Assembly (NCBI GenBank): GCA_044348005.1
Contig: JBIKTR010000004.1
Coordinates: 62,001-126,000 of the forward strand
DNA length: 64,000 bases
DNA from: JAJTHC01 sp044348005
GTDB lineage: Bacteria > Cyanobacteriota > Vampirovibrionia > Vampirovibrionales > JAJTHC01
Reading direction: 5' to 3'
Under the pieces are notes generated by a model. It searched no databases, was not told the DNA's origin, and worked only from the letters and a program-made list of their open reading frames with translations. Below are positions 1 to 7,884 of this stretch, piece after piece. Each line of letters opens with the position of its first letter. Position 1 is the stretch's first letter. The translations under genes were made by a program, and so were the position numbers.

Positions 1-231
1 TTAGCTGGGCTTGCTACTACGTCGTTTTGCGCGTTTCACTTGGTGCGTGGGCATTTAGAAGGGAAGCCTGATGTTTCGTCTAAACAACGTTTTTCTCTAA
101 ACTCTCGTGTTGAAATTTTCCATTCTCATCATTCGGAAATCATTAAGCAGGTCAAAGCCCATCAGCGTGTGCATCGAACAAATGAACGACGCCCCTACCC
201 CACCCCTTCAAAACCGTTTCCACACATTTAG
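1..231 (+). CDS. C-terminal end of an unknown protein (5' end outside window)
   Basis: Frame 1 is open from the first base to a TAG at 229-231, giving about 76 residues with no start needed inside the window. The first dozen residues are hydrophobic (LAGLATTSFCAFHLV) and the rest is basic and His/Arg-rich, so this could be the cytoplasmic tail of a membrane protein. I recognise no family. An internal ATG at 40 could start a 63-residue protein instead, but no clear ribosome binding site precedes it. A G+C-rich palindromic repeat follows directly. Confidence 0.4.
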   Translation, partial: LAGLATTSFCAFHLVRGHLEGKPDVSSKQRFSLNSRVEIFHSHHSEIIKQVKAHQRVHRTNERRPYPTPSKPFPHI

Positions 232-386
232 GGCTTGGGGGGTACTCCCTTTCCCTATGGGAGCAGGAACCAAGCGAAAAGACTGTTGCAGAGGCTTCTA
301 AGAAAGGTTGCACTTTTTTGTGACGACTTGAAGAAAAAGTGCTATGCTATAGAAGCTTTGCCCTTACCTTGAAAGTCCCCAGCACG

Positions 387-1115
387 ATGCGGATCCACAT
401 TAAAAAGAAAACCAAAAAAAATGGAAACGTCGTCTTTGTCATTCCGGGCATGAGCCTCCTGACTCCCGACGGTGAAAAACTCATTCCCAACCCCAACGGC
501 CTTAAACCCATGGCTTATGAAGCCCTTGAAAATGCGATTGCCGCAAGCCATAAGGCGGGTTATGACGCCGAGTTTCAAGACGATCTCTTCCCCCTTGAAC
601 ACCCCTTACGAAAAAAAGACGCCCCCACTCTAGGCAACCAGCGCCAGTTAATGGTAAAAGACGCCCTAAATCAGGCGTTTGCCACCTTGCTTAAACGCCT
701 AGAAGACAAAGAAGCCCTTGTGCTGGTTTCCACCATTAAAGCCTTGAGTTTTTATAACAAAAGCGAAGCCATTGCCCCCCTACTCACCCACTTGGGGCAT
801 GAAAGCAGTGATGTTCGCACCGCCCTTCAACAGGCGTGCTGTCACTTACCGAGTTTAGAAACGCTACAAGCCTTGGCTCATGCGTATGGTCATAGCTTGG
901 TGCATGAACGCAATGCGGAAATGGGGTATCGCGTGCGCTTAACGATTTTAAAGAGTTGGGAAGCCATGGCCGACTGCCTCCCCACCGAAGCCTTTTCAGT
1001 GGTGATGACCCATGTGCTTCACGCCCTAGAAGAAGAACAGTGGCTGATTCGTAGCACGGCGGCTAGTGTGCTGGCTCATCTTGCCGAACGCCATAAGCAG
1101 GAGCCTTCAAACTGA
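387..1115 (+). CDS. HEAT-like repeat protein of unknown function
   Basis: About 242 residues from the ATG at 387 (MRIHIKKKTKK). An upstream in-frame ATG at 339 would add 16 residues that look non-coding. The N-terminus is lysine-rich. The second half is a chain of amphipathic helices with the spacing and aliphatic pattern of HEAT-type repeats (for example the stretches around residues 100-135 and 200-240), suggesting a protein-binding scaffold. The last base of its TGA is the first base of the next gene's ATG (1115), so it is translationally coupled to the NeuD/PglD-like acyltransferase. No enzyme motif is visible; the function is unknown. Confidence 0.7.
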   Translation: MRIHIKKKTKKNGNVVFVIPGMSLLTPDGEKLIPNPNGLKPMAYEALENAIAASHKAGYDAEFQDDLFPLEHPLRKKDAPTLGNQRQLMVKDALNQAFATLLKRLEDKEALVLVSTIKALSFYNKSEAIAPLLTHLGHESSDVRTALQQACCHLPSLETLQALAHAYGHSLVHERNAEMGYRVRLTILKSWEAMADCLPTEAFSVVMTHVLHALEEEQWLIRSTAASVLAHLAERHKQEPSN

Positions 1116-1798
1116 TGCGTCTTTCCTCTTCAGTCCCAAGCGTTACGACTGTTCGCCCGCCAGTGCTTTTAATTGGCGCAGGCGGGCATGCCAAAGTGAT
1201 CCTAGAAGAGTTTAAATCCCTATACGACTTTCGCGCGGTGTTGAGCGATGCCCCCTTGAGTCGGCGACAAACCGAGTATTTTAAGGGGCATGGGCTAGAT
1301 GTGTTGATTGAATCAGACGCCGTGCTTGACGCCTTTTTAGCCAAGCAAATCACCCATGCCGTGGTGGCGGTGGGTGACAATGACGTGAGGCTCCAAATCG
1401 CGGAATCGCTCTTGCAAAAAGGGTTTCACGTGCCTAGCCTGATTCATCCAGACGCAAAAATTGCGTCCACCGCAGCAATTTTCCCCACAGGCGTGCAGAT
1501 TTTAGCTGGGGCGCATGTGGGGGCTTCGGCAGTGGTGGGCGCACACACGATTTTGAATCACCACGCTATTGTCGAACATGACGCCACCTTAAGCAATGCG
1601 GTTCATGTGGCACCACAAGCGGTGGTGTTGGGGGGGGCTTCGCTTGCCACAGGCACGTTGTTGGGGTGCCACGCCACGGTGTTACCCAATGTGCAGGTGT
1701 TGGCCAAAGCGCAGATTGGGGCAGGGGCGGTGGTGACTCAAAACATCCACCAAGAAGGTGTCTATGTCGGCATACCCGCTATACTATCGGCTAGATAA
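1115..1798 (+). CDS. NeuD/PglD-like sugar O/N-acyltransferase
   Basis: A 227-residue protein with an N-terminal nucleotide-sugar binding fold (LLIGAGGHAKVILE near residues 19-31) followed by a left-handed hexapeptide-repeat domain (roughly 110-225) ending in the GVPA-like GIPAI turn. This is the architecture of PglD/NeuD enzymes, which acetylate amino-sugar nucleotides or sialic acids using acetyl-CoA. It fits with the neuB-like gene at 58.1 kb, although the two are far apart here. A run of eight G lies inside the coding sequence near 1630. Its last codons and TAA fall inside the terminal repeat of the stop-codon element at 1780-1928. Exact substrate unknown. Confidence 0.85.
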   Translation: MRLSSSVPSVTTVRPPVLLIGAGGHAKVILEEFKSLYDFRAVLSDAPLSRRQTEYFKGHGLDVLIESDAVLDAFLAKQITHAVVAVGDNDVRLQIAESLLQKGFHVPSLIHPDAKIASTAAIFPTGVQILAGAHVGASAVVGAHTILNHHAIVEHDATLSNAVHVAPQAVVLGGASLATGTLLGCHATVLPNVQVLAKAQIGAGAVVTQNIHQEGVYVGIPAILSAR

Positions 1799-1928
1799 AA
1801 CGGTCTATGGTCTCTTCGTTGTCGCTACGATTTTTTTGCTTGGTTATGTACGTTTATGTACACGCCCGCACAAAAAAATCTAGGCTCCTAGAATAGCCTC
1901 ATCGCCTGTTTCATCTAGCGGATACTAT
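1780..1928. repeat. Stop-codon element, copy A (terminal inverted repeats, conserved stem)
   Basis: Imperfect terminal inverted repeats (ATACTATCGGCTAGAT at the left, complement of ATCTAGCGGATACTAT at the right) enclose the conserved blocks TTGTCGCTACGATT and TCTAGGCTCCTAGAATAGCC. A perfect 10-bp stem pairs 1829-1838 (GATTTTTTTG) with 1871-1880. The element lies between two convergent genes and supplies the last codons and stops of both: TAA of the acyltransferase (1796-1798) and TAG of msrB (1915-1917). Related copies lie at 14.3, 44.7, 59.5 and 61.1 kb. Confidence 0.8.
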
Positions 1929-2304
1929 GGGCTTGAAAAGGCAAAAACGTGAGCGAGGCAGAATTGATGCAGTAGCGTAAGCCTGTTGGGGCGGGTCCGT
2001 CCGTAAAGACATGACCCAGATGCGCCCCGCAAGACGCACAACACGATTCCGTGCGAAGCATCCCGTGAGAACGATCGACCTTTTCAAGCACGGCTGTAGG
2101 TTCAATAGGGGCGTAAAAACTCGGCCAACCTGTTCCGCTGTCAAACTTGGCTTGGCTACTAAACAACGGGCTGTTACAACAAAGGCAATGGTACACGCCC
2201 ACCGCTTTATGGTTCCAGTACGCATTTTGAAACGGCGGTTCCGTGCCACCGCATTGAGTCACGTGGTGCTGTAAATCAGTCAATTGGCAGGAGTTTGGCT
2301 GCAT
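1915..2304 (-). CDS. msrB: Peptide methionine-R-sulfoxide reductase
   Basis: A 129-residue MsrB. Two CxxC zinc pairs are visible (Cys40/Cys43 and Cys89/Cys92), with the family motifs GTGWPSF (57-63), the AHLGHVF block, DGP, PTG, and RYCINSASL, whose Cys112 is the catalytic cysteine. It reduces methionine-R-sulfoxide in proteins, with thioredoxin as usual reductant. Length matches single-domain MsrB. It converges on the acyltransferase, and its last codons (HSIR, stop) are formed by the end of repeat element copy A. Confidence 0.95.
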   Translation of the reverse strand: MQPNSCQLTDLQHHVTQCGGTEPPFQNAYWNHKAVGVYHCLCCNSPLFSSQAKFDSGTGWPSFYAPIEPTAVLEKVDRSHGMLRTESCCASCGAHLGHVFTDGPAPTGLRYCINSASLTFLPFQAHSIR

Positions 2305-2444
2305 TGGGGTCTTTCCTTATCTTTTAGAAGAACCTTTTTTTACTAGACTAGCACAAAAAACAGCGCCCGATGCGTTTATGCTAATGAAGACTATTTTTAG
2401 GTCATATCATCAAACAATTTACAGGATTCAAGAGGAAGGCTCAT

Positions 2445-3197
2445 ATGACTGCTATTCAAGGCTCTAATTGTGCTACGTCAGGCACAGGCAATCCAGCGGT
2501 TGCCACACAAAGTCAATCAGCAGGGGGCTGGTACAACCCCTTTCCAAATCCTTATGCGTATGGTTTGCCTTCAAATGGTGGGATTGTTGGAGGCTTCGGC
2601 ATGAATGGGATGGGGATGAATGGAATGGGGATGAATGGGATGGGCATGTACGGCGGCGGATTTGGCGGCGGATTTGGGGGTCAGTACGGCCCAGGGCTGA
2701 TTAACCCAGCGGTAGCCGCCTATGGCGGGGGATTTAATACGAATATGTATGGTGGCTACAACTACCAAAACAATAACGCAAATAGTGCTTTACCTGGTTA
2801 TGGGTATGAATCCGCTGTAGCCCCAACCACCTTTACCGCGCCCTTAAGCGGAAACGGGGTCGATCCGAATTCTTCAGGAAGCCGTGTTCACCAAGAACTC
2901 TTCTACTGGCAAAATATCCCCTCATTAACTATGGCTGGAGGTTTAATTGGAGGGGGTATAGGTCTTGGGTTATGGTCTGGTACTCTGGGACATAAAATTA
3001 AAGGTAAGCCCGGTAATATCGGAGCTGCATTATTTACTATAGCGGTTGCTCTAGCTGGTGGTGTTTTAAGTAAGAAATACCATGAAGATAGGTTGCAAAG
3101 AGAGTATACAGGTTATGATTATGCGGACAACGGTCAGATGGACGGTTCATACACCGTACAACGAGGCTATGATATTACGTGGCCTAAAATCAAATAA
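2445..3197 (+). CDS. Gly/Met/Asn-rich protein with C-terminal membrane segments
   Basis: 250 residues after a good ribosome binding site (AGAGGAAGG, 6-7 bases before the ATG). Residues 1-30 are Ser/Thr/Gln-rich. Residues about 50-85 are a low-complexity tandem repeat of GMNGM units, followed by GGGFGG and Tyr/Asn-rich sequence. Residues about 165-205 hold two glycine-rich hydrophobic stretches that could form a membrane hairpin. The tail is Tyr/Asp-rich. It resembles glycine-rich surface or glycine-zipper proteins in composition only. The second half is richer in A+T than the neighbours. Function unknown. Confidence 0.75.
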   Translation: MTAIQGSNCATSGTGNPAVATQSQSAGGWYNPFPNPYAYGLPSNGGIVGGFGMNGMGMNGMGMNGMGMYGGGFGGGFGGQYGPGLINPAVAAYGGGFNTNMYGGYNYQNNNANSALPGYGYESAVAPTTFTAPLSGNGVDPNSSGSRVHQELFYWQNIPSLTMAGGLIGGGIGLGLWSGTLGHKIKGKPGNIGAALFTIAVALAGGVLSKKYHEDRLQREYTGYDYADNGQMDGSYTVQRGYDITWPKIK

Positions 3198-3229
3198 ACC
3201 GTTTTTCAGCAGGCGGGTGGGGTTGCGAT

Positions 3230-3628
3230 CTAGCGAGTGGCCGTAAGCACCATGAGCGCATACACCCACACGGCCAACGCCAGTTGCACGTTTTGAGCAA
3301 GGCTTGTGGTGCTAAGCGTGAGTTCGGGTAAGTACACGAACCCCAAGGCCAACAACACGCCAACACAACCCCCGTAAACCAAGCGACTCACCAGGCCAAC
3401 GCTTAACAGATCAAGTGGCACACACACGAGGTTTAAGACGGGACGCACCCCCAAATCGAGCAGGCTCACCAGCACGCAAAACACCAGCAACGCGCGTTCA
3501 TCGCCAAAGTGCAGCCCCCCCACGATCGTTGAACTATAGAGCCATCCGTAAAACAGGGCCGAAAGCCGTAGGGCTTGCTTGATGATGAAAAACATCGTTT
3601 TGTGGAGCAAACTTTTTTTCTTAGACAT
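3230..3628 (-). CDS. Small four-helix membrane protein, holin superfamily IV-like
   Basis: 132 residues preceded by AAAGGAAAC. A basic N-terminus (MSKKKSLLHK) is followed by four hydrophobic segments. The stretch RPVLNLVCVPLDLLSVGL matches the pattern of the widespread membrane proteins annotated as Mycobacterial 4 TMS phage holin superfamily IV. Despite the name these are usually chromosomal genes of unknown function, and nothing phage-like adjoins it. Confidence 0.75.
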   Translation of the reverse strand: MSKKKSLLHKTMFFIIKQALRLSALFYGWLYSSTIVGGLHFGDERALLVFCVLVSLLDLGVRPVLNLVCVPLDLLSVGLVSRLVYGGCVGVLLALGFVYLPELTLSTTSLAQNVQLALAVWVYALMVLTATR

Positions 3629-3694
3629 GGCAGTTTCCTTTTGTAACGACTTTTAAAGGGTTTCTCTACATCCTCTTTCCTTCTGGGCAAGGCT

Positions 3695-3865
3695 TAGGGT
3701 AAGGGCTGGTTCGGCTCCCTCTCCCTCTGGGAGAGGGTTGAGGTAAGGGCGGGTTCCGCTCCCTCTCCCTCTGGGAGAGGGTTGGGGTGAGGGGGCTTTA
3801 GGTTCCCCACGCACGCTGGTGCTTCCCTCATCCTAACCTTCTCTCTAAGGGAGAAGGGACAAGAC
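3695..3865. repeat. Cluster of PLPEGEG-type G+C palindromes
   Basis: At least three tandem copies of the CCCTCTCCCTCTGGGAGAGG palindrome with flanking GGTTGGGGTGAGG, ending in a reversed CTCTCTAAGGGAGAAGG copy. They fill the gap downstream of ccsA. They could fold as strong hairpins at the 3' end of the ccsA transcript. Confidence 0.85.
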
Positions 3866-3878
3866 GTAAGGTGTTCGC

Positions 3879-4682
3879 TTATTTCATCATGAAGTTGCCG
3901 TAACTATGTAGCCCCACCCCCAAAATGTTAATGCCAATATACGTCAACATCAACACGGCAAAGCCCACAATCAACAGCCATGCGAGGGTTTCGGGCTTGC
4001 TGGGGGTGTTGGCACGCAAGTGCAAGTAAGCCCCAAACACAAACAAGCTGGCCAAGGCCATATTTTCTTTGGGATCCCAGTTCCAGTAGGTGCCCCACGC
4101 TTCATTCGCCCACACCGCACCAAGCGCAGTGCCTACCGCCAGCAGAGGCACCGCAAGCGTCACGGCTTTGTCGGTCAGGTTCAGGAGGCCGACCTTGCGG
4201 GCAGGCTCTTTAATCGTCAACACGCCCACCCCCCCCCAAGACGCCACAAACATCAGCGCGTAAGAAAGCAAAATCACCGGCACATGAATCGCGCGCCAAT
4301 AGCTCATTAACGCAGGCGCCAAGGGGGTGATTTCTTGCGGTAAGAAGCCCGAAAACACAAAGCCCGCAAGCACCATGCCCATCACGCCCACGTGAAAAAT
4401 AGGCACGTTGAAGGGGGCATCCAGCAGGTAGCGACACACCACTAGCCCCACGTTGACGGCCAGCACCGATTCAAACATATTGGTGAGGGCGAAGTAGTCC
4501 GCCAGTAGCGAACGCAGGGCAAAAACACCGATTAAGCCGAGTAGCAGGGCGAGATCCAACGCGCGTTGTAAGGCCACTTGAGCCGGCAAATGGCGTTGAT
4601 TCAGGACGAGCCACAACAGATTCAACCCCGCCACGCCGTAACTGGCGAAATAAACGGCTCGTGCGACAGATTCATCAAACAT
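3879..4682 (-). CDS. ccsA: Cytochrome c biogenesis protein CcsA/CcsB family (system II heme handling)
   Basis: 267 residues, strongly hydrophobic with about eight membrane helices. The heme-handling motif is present as WGTYWNWDPKEN (196-207); the usual ending is ETW, so the last positions differ. Candidate heme-ligand histidines occur in AIHVPVI (about 133) and LHSYGNF near the C-terminus. In system II this protein works with the ResB/Ccs1 protein to deliver heme to apocytochromes c outside the cytoplasmic membrane; no ResB gene is in the window. A run of nine C lies inside the gene near 4229. Its first codons and upstream region are duplicated at about 26.9-27.0 kb. Confidence 0.92.
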   Translation of the reverse strand: MFDESVARAVYFASYGVAGLNLLWLVLNQRHLPAQVALQRALDLALLLGLIGVFALRSLLADYFALTNMFESVLAVNVGLVVCRYLLDAPFNVPIFHVGVMGMVLAGFVFSGFLPQEITPLAPALMSYWRAIHVPVILLSYALMFVASWGGVGVLTIKEPARKVGLLNLTDKAVTLAVPLLAVGTALGAVWANEAWGTYWNWDPKENMALASLFVFGAYLHLRANTPSKPETLAWLLIVGFAVLMLTYIGINILGVGLHSYGNFMMK

Positions 4683-4689
4683 AAAGGAC

Positions 4690-4725
4690 CTTCTTTCTTT
4701 TTTGCGTGCTGTGGCTATTATACCC
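4690..4725 (-). promoter_or_regulatory. Probable ccsA promoter
   Basis: On the minus strand an extended -10 (GGTATAAT) lies about 30 bases upstream of the ccsA start, with a T-rich stretch upstream in place of a good -35. The same sequence recurs at about 26950-26990 as part of a duplicated patch. Confidence 0.4.
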
Positions 4726-4794
4726 CCATCCTGAAAAAGAAACCACTGCTGTAAGGGATTGACAAGCCTTTGCCTTTATTTTGTCTTGCTCTAT

Positions 4795-4827
4795 AGTGTC
4801 GTCAACGTCACCTTTTCCATTCAGTAG
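4795..4827 (+). repeat. 33-bp exact copy of the 3' end of the SIMPL gene
   Basis: Bases 4795-4827 are identical to 25672-25704, the last ten codons and stop of the SIMPL-domain gene (translating as VVNVTFSIQ, stop). There is no SIMPL gene here, so this is an orphan gene-end fragment in the gap between ccsA and the 62-residue ORF. I see nothing else identifiable in 4750-4945. Confidence 0.9.
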
Positions 4828-4945
4828 CCTTTGCGCGTCGATGGAACCCCGTCAAGGAGCGTGCCAAGTCTAAAGGCCTATGCTACACTATAAGATATGC
4901 TACGCGATAAGAAAAGTATAGACCATTTACCAAGAGGTAAGCACC

Positions 4946-5134
4946 ATGACGCCTGAAGAACTCGAAACCCTGCTGGACGGCAAAAACATTCACCACGTGT
5001 TAGATGTCAAAACGCTGGTGTTAGACTTACTTAAAAAGCAGACGCCTGAAGAACTGGAGCACGCATTTTGGCAACGCTTGCCCGAATTAAGTGAAGACTG
5101 CATTAAAGGCTACTTCTTCATGACGCGGGGGTAA
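4946..5134 (+). CDS. Small acidic protein of unknown function
   Basis: 62 residues with a good ribosome binding site (AAGAGGTAAGCACC then ATG). Predicted to be mostly helical and acidic (MTPEELETLLDGKN, then TPEELEHAFWQRL). The repeated TPEELE motif at residues 2-7 and about 34-39 suggests two similar helices. It converges on ilvE with 20 bases between the stops. No recognised family. Confidence 0.6.
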   Translation: MTPEELETLLDGKNIHHVLDVKTLVLDLLKKQTPEELEHAFWQRLPELSEDCIKGYFFMTRG

Positions 5135-5154
5135 AACTCGCTATTGTACACGCT

Positions 5155-6084
5155 TTACAACTGCACCAGCTGGCACCAGTGACTGTAGGCGGGCACTTGG
5201 TTTCGCACGACTTTAAAATATAAGTCTTGAATTTGTTGAGAAAGCGCCCCCACTTCGCCTGTGCCAATGGGGCGGTGATCCACCTTGGTGACGCTGGCCA
5301 CTTGTGCGCCTGTACCGCAGAAGAAGAGTTCGTCCGCCACGTAAAGTTCGGTGCGCTCTACGGCCCGTTCCACCACGCTTAGGCCCAATTCTTGGCGCGC
5401 GATCTGAATAATTGTGTCACGCGTAATGCCTTCTAAAATGTTTTCCGTATTGGAAGGGGTGATGAGTTGGCCATTTCTGACCATAAACAAGTTCATGGCA
5501 GAACCTTCAGAAACCTTGCCTTGTTCAGTCAGCACAATGGCATCATCAAAACCAGCACGGCGGGCATCGGTGACGGCAAGGGCCGTGTTCATGTAGGCGC
5601 CACCCGCTTTGGCACGGGGGGGAATGGCGTTGTCTCCGTTGCGGCGCCAGTTGGAAACGGTGACGTGCAAGCCCTTGTTGGTGGGGATGTAGTCGCCCAA
5701 GGGTTGGGTGAAAATGCTTAGACTGGTGGGGTCTTTGTCGAGGCAGGGGCCTATGGAAAGGCCGTCTTTAAAAAGGGTGGGGCGAATGTAGGTGTCGCCT
5801 TTATGCGCATTTTGACGAATCAACTCAGCCACAAGGTTCAGGCAATCTTCGAGCGTTTCTTCAATGTGCATGTGAAAAATGTTGGCATTGGCCAGTAGGC
5901 GTTCAAAGTGTTCTTTGGCCCTAAAAATGGCAATGGCGTTTTGCTCTTCAATCCAATAGCCACGAATCCCTTCGAAAATCGAGGTGCCATACAACAACGA
6001 ATGGTTACGAATGGACACGACGGCTTCGGCATTGGGGCGAATTTGACCGCGAAAATAAACATAAGCAGGCGTTGAAGCGTTCAT
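5155..6084 (-). CDS. ilvE: Branched-chain amino acid aminotransferase
   Basis: 309 residues of fold-type IV PLP aminotransferase. Visible motifs are the N-terminal YGTSIFEGIRGY (32-43), the PLP lysine in RAKAGGAYMNT (Lys159), and the EGSAMNLFMV / LEGITRDTIIQIA signature. It transfers the amino group between glutamate and the 2-oxoacids of leucine, isoleucine and valine. It shares a pathway with the leuA at 59.7 kb. Monocistronic on the evidence here. D-amino acid transaminase is an alternative within the fold but the length and motifs fit IlvE better. Confidence 0.94.
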   Translation of the reverse strand: MNASTPAYVYFRGQIRPNAEAVVSIRNHSLLYGTSIFEGIRGYWIEEQNAIAIFRAKEHFERLLANANIFHMHIEETLEDCLNLVAELIRQNAHKGDTYIRPTLFKDGLSIGPCLDKDPTSLSIFTQPLGDYIPTNKGLHVTVSNWRRNGDNAIPPRAKAGGAYMNTALAVTDARRAGFDDAIVLTEQGKVSEGSAMNLFMVRNGQLITPSNTENILEGITRDTIIQIARQELGLSVVERAVERTELYVADELFFCGTGAQVASVTKVDHRPIGTGEVGALSQQIQDLYFKVVRNQVPAYSHWCQLVQL

Positions 6085-6162
6085 GGAAACATCCTTTAAT
6101 TAAGCGTAAAACAGGTGCAAAAACAGGTGAAAAAATGTTTTTTTCATTGTAGCGTAAAAAAA

Positions 6163-7176
6163 TCAAATAATCCATTCCCACTGCGGAATGCCTTGAAAAT
6201 AAAGCAAGGCGCTTAAATCATTGAACTGCACACAAACGCGACTTTGGGCTTGTACGGCTTTTTTGGCATGAAACGCCACGCCCATGCCACTGGCTTGAAG
6301 CATGCGCAAATCATTCGCGCCGTCGCCCACGCACAGGGTGGATTCAAGGGGAAGCGACAGGCGTTTGCTGTAATAGACTAAGGCGTCGTGCTTGGCTTGT
6401 TGGCCTAAAATCGGGGGAATAACTTCGCCTGTAAAGACGCCGTCTGCTTCTTCAAGGCGGTTGGCTTGGTGGGCATCCATGCGTAACTCATCGGCCACGG
6501 CTTGGGTAAAGGGGGTGAATCCGCCAGAAACCAGCACGCTAAAGGCGCCAAAATGCTTCATGGTTTGCACCAAGGTGTGGGCCCCCGCCATGCGAGAGGT
6601 CGTGCGTAAAACGTCTTGTACACATTCAACAGGCAGGCCTTTTAACAAGGCGACTCGCTCAATGAGCGCCTCTTCAAAATTCAGCGTCCCGTTCATGGCG
6701 GCTTCGGTAATGCGAGCGACTTCGGCTTTTTTACCGACAAAATCCGCCAATTCATCAATGCATTCGCCTTCTAAAAAGGTGGAATCCATGTCGCTCATCA
6801 GCAACGCTTTTCGACGTGCAAAGGCATCATCCACAGGGTGAAGGCACCAATCGAGCTTGAAACCGTCTAGGGCGTCTTTAACGAGGGCGTGCATGCCAAA
6901 AAAGGCACAGGGTTCTTCGAGTTCTAGGGTAAAATCCCACGCCGATTGGTGTTCGGCTACCGCAGGGTGGTTTAAAGGCGTGAGTTGAGCCACGTGCAAG
7001 GGCATAAAATAATTCAAACCTTCCACCAACACAGGCACATTTTTCGCCCGAACGGATTCCCAGCGGTGGGTGGCGTGTTGATGCGGTTGCCAGCGTAAAT
7101 CTTGGGCGGCTAAAACAACCGTAAGCACCCATGTTTTATAGGGTTTTTCCCAGTTGATGGGGGGGGCTTCATTCAT
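6163..7176 (-). CDS. serB: Phosphoserine phosphatase
   Basis: 337 residues from the ATG at 7176 (MNEAPPINW), chosen because it overlaps the upstream stop as ATGA. The C-terminal two thirds is a HAD phosphatase with motif I DMDST (129-133, nucleophile Asp), motif II in VSGGF, and motif IV in VGDGANDLRML. The N-terminal ~110 residues form an ACT-like regulatory region as in proteobacterial SerB. It hydrolyses phosphoserine to serine, feeding the cysK reaction (43.4 kb). A run of eight C falls at codons 5-8, a place where slippage would switch the gene off. Confidence 0.94.
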   Translation of the reverse strand: MNEAPPINWEKPYKTWVLTVVLAAQDLRWQPHQHATHRWESVRAKNVPVLVEGLNYFMPLHVAQLTPLNHPAVAEHQSAWDFTLELEEPCAFFGMHALVKDALDGFKLDWCLHPVDDAFARRKALLMSDMDSTFLEGECIDELADFVGKKAEVARITEAAMNGTLNFEEALIERVALLKGLPVECVQDVLRTTSRMAGAHTLVQTMKHFGAFSVLVSGGFTPFTQAVADELRMDAHQANRLEEADGVFTGEVIPPILGQQAKHDALVYYSKRLSLPLESTLCVGDGANDLRMLQASGMGVAFHAKKAVQAQSRVCVQFNDLSALLYFQGIPQWEWII

Positions 7177-7709
7177 GCCATGGCATCCGAAAGGTTGTGG
7201 TGGTGGGCTTCTAAAATGGCGAGCCACGGTGTGCGCCCTTGCTGAACAATCGCGGCGTCCACGTCAAAACGCATACACCCAAAACACGGGGAATGGCAAC
7301 ACACTTTGTCTGTTTCAACGGAAAAGGCATCCACGGCTTCAGGGGTGAGCGCGAGCTGTTGATAAATATAAGCTTGAAGGGCCTCTTCACGTTCAGGCGT
7401 CCACGTTTGGCCTTCATGCAGTTCAACGGCCAATTTGACTTGGCTTTGCGCAATTTCACGAAATTCGTTGGGGGTGAGGGTGGGGAGCTTCACGTTGCGT
7501 TGGAAGTAACGCCCAAACCAAATTTGAGCAATACCGTAGTGTTGGAGTAAATCAGCGTCGTTCAAGCCCGCTTCTTCAAGAAAGCCTTGCCCTAAGGCGT
7601 AGGCAAGCGTGCCATCGGGATTGTAGGCGGTTTCAGTGGCGATGCGTCGTTCAAAATCACAGACGTGTTGGGCATAAGCGCTTTGAAGCTGAGGATCAGG
7701 GAAAGTCAT
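7173..7709 (-). CDS. Unknown protein with Cys cluster, coupled to serB
   Basis: 178 residues from the ATG at 7709 (MTFPDPQLQ), preceded by AAAAAGGACGCCC. A longer reading from 7775 lacks a binding site. Mostly helical. The only strong landmark is CCHSPCFGC near the C-terminus, four cysteines and a histidine that could bind a metal. Translationally coupled to serB by an ATGA overlap, so probably co-regulated with serine synthesis. No family recognised. Confidence 0.65.
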   Translation of the reverse strand: MTFPDPQLQSAYAQHVCDFERRIATETAYNPDGTLAYALGQGFLEEAGLNDADLLQHYGIAQIWFGRYFQRNVKLPTLTPNEFREIAQSQVKLAVELHEGQTWTPEREEALQAYIYQQLALTPEAVDAFSVETDKVCCHSPCFGCMRFDVDAAIVQQGRTPWLAILEAHHHNLSDAMA

Positions 7710-7884
7710 GGGCGTCCTTTTTGCGTTTTTTGGGGGGAGTGATTCTATTGTATCGGAAGCAGAAGCGCTATTCAAGCGTGAAAGTTTTAGGGGTTGACAG
7801 AGCCCCCTCTTTTTTTACTATCTAAATGAAAGCCCTTGATGCTTTTCTCCACTTGTTTCCCTCATCCTTAAAAAAGGTCTTACT

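Noticed and set aside
4020..4310. Plus-strand ORFs opposite ccsA
   Set aside because: Shadows of ccsA, which has the heme-handling motif and membrane helices on the minus strand.
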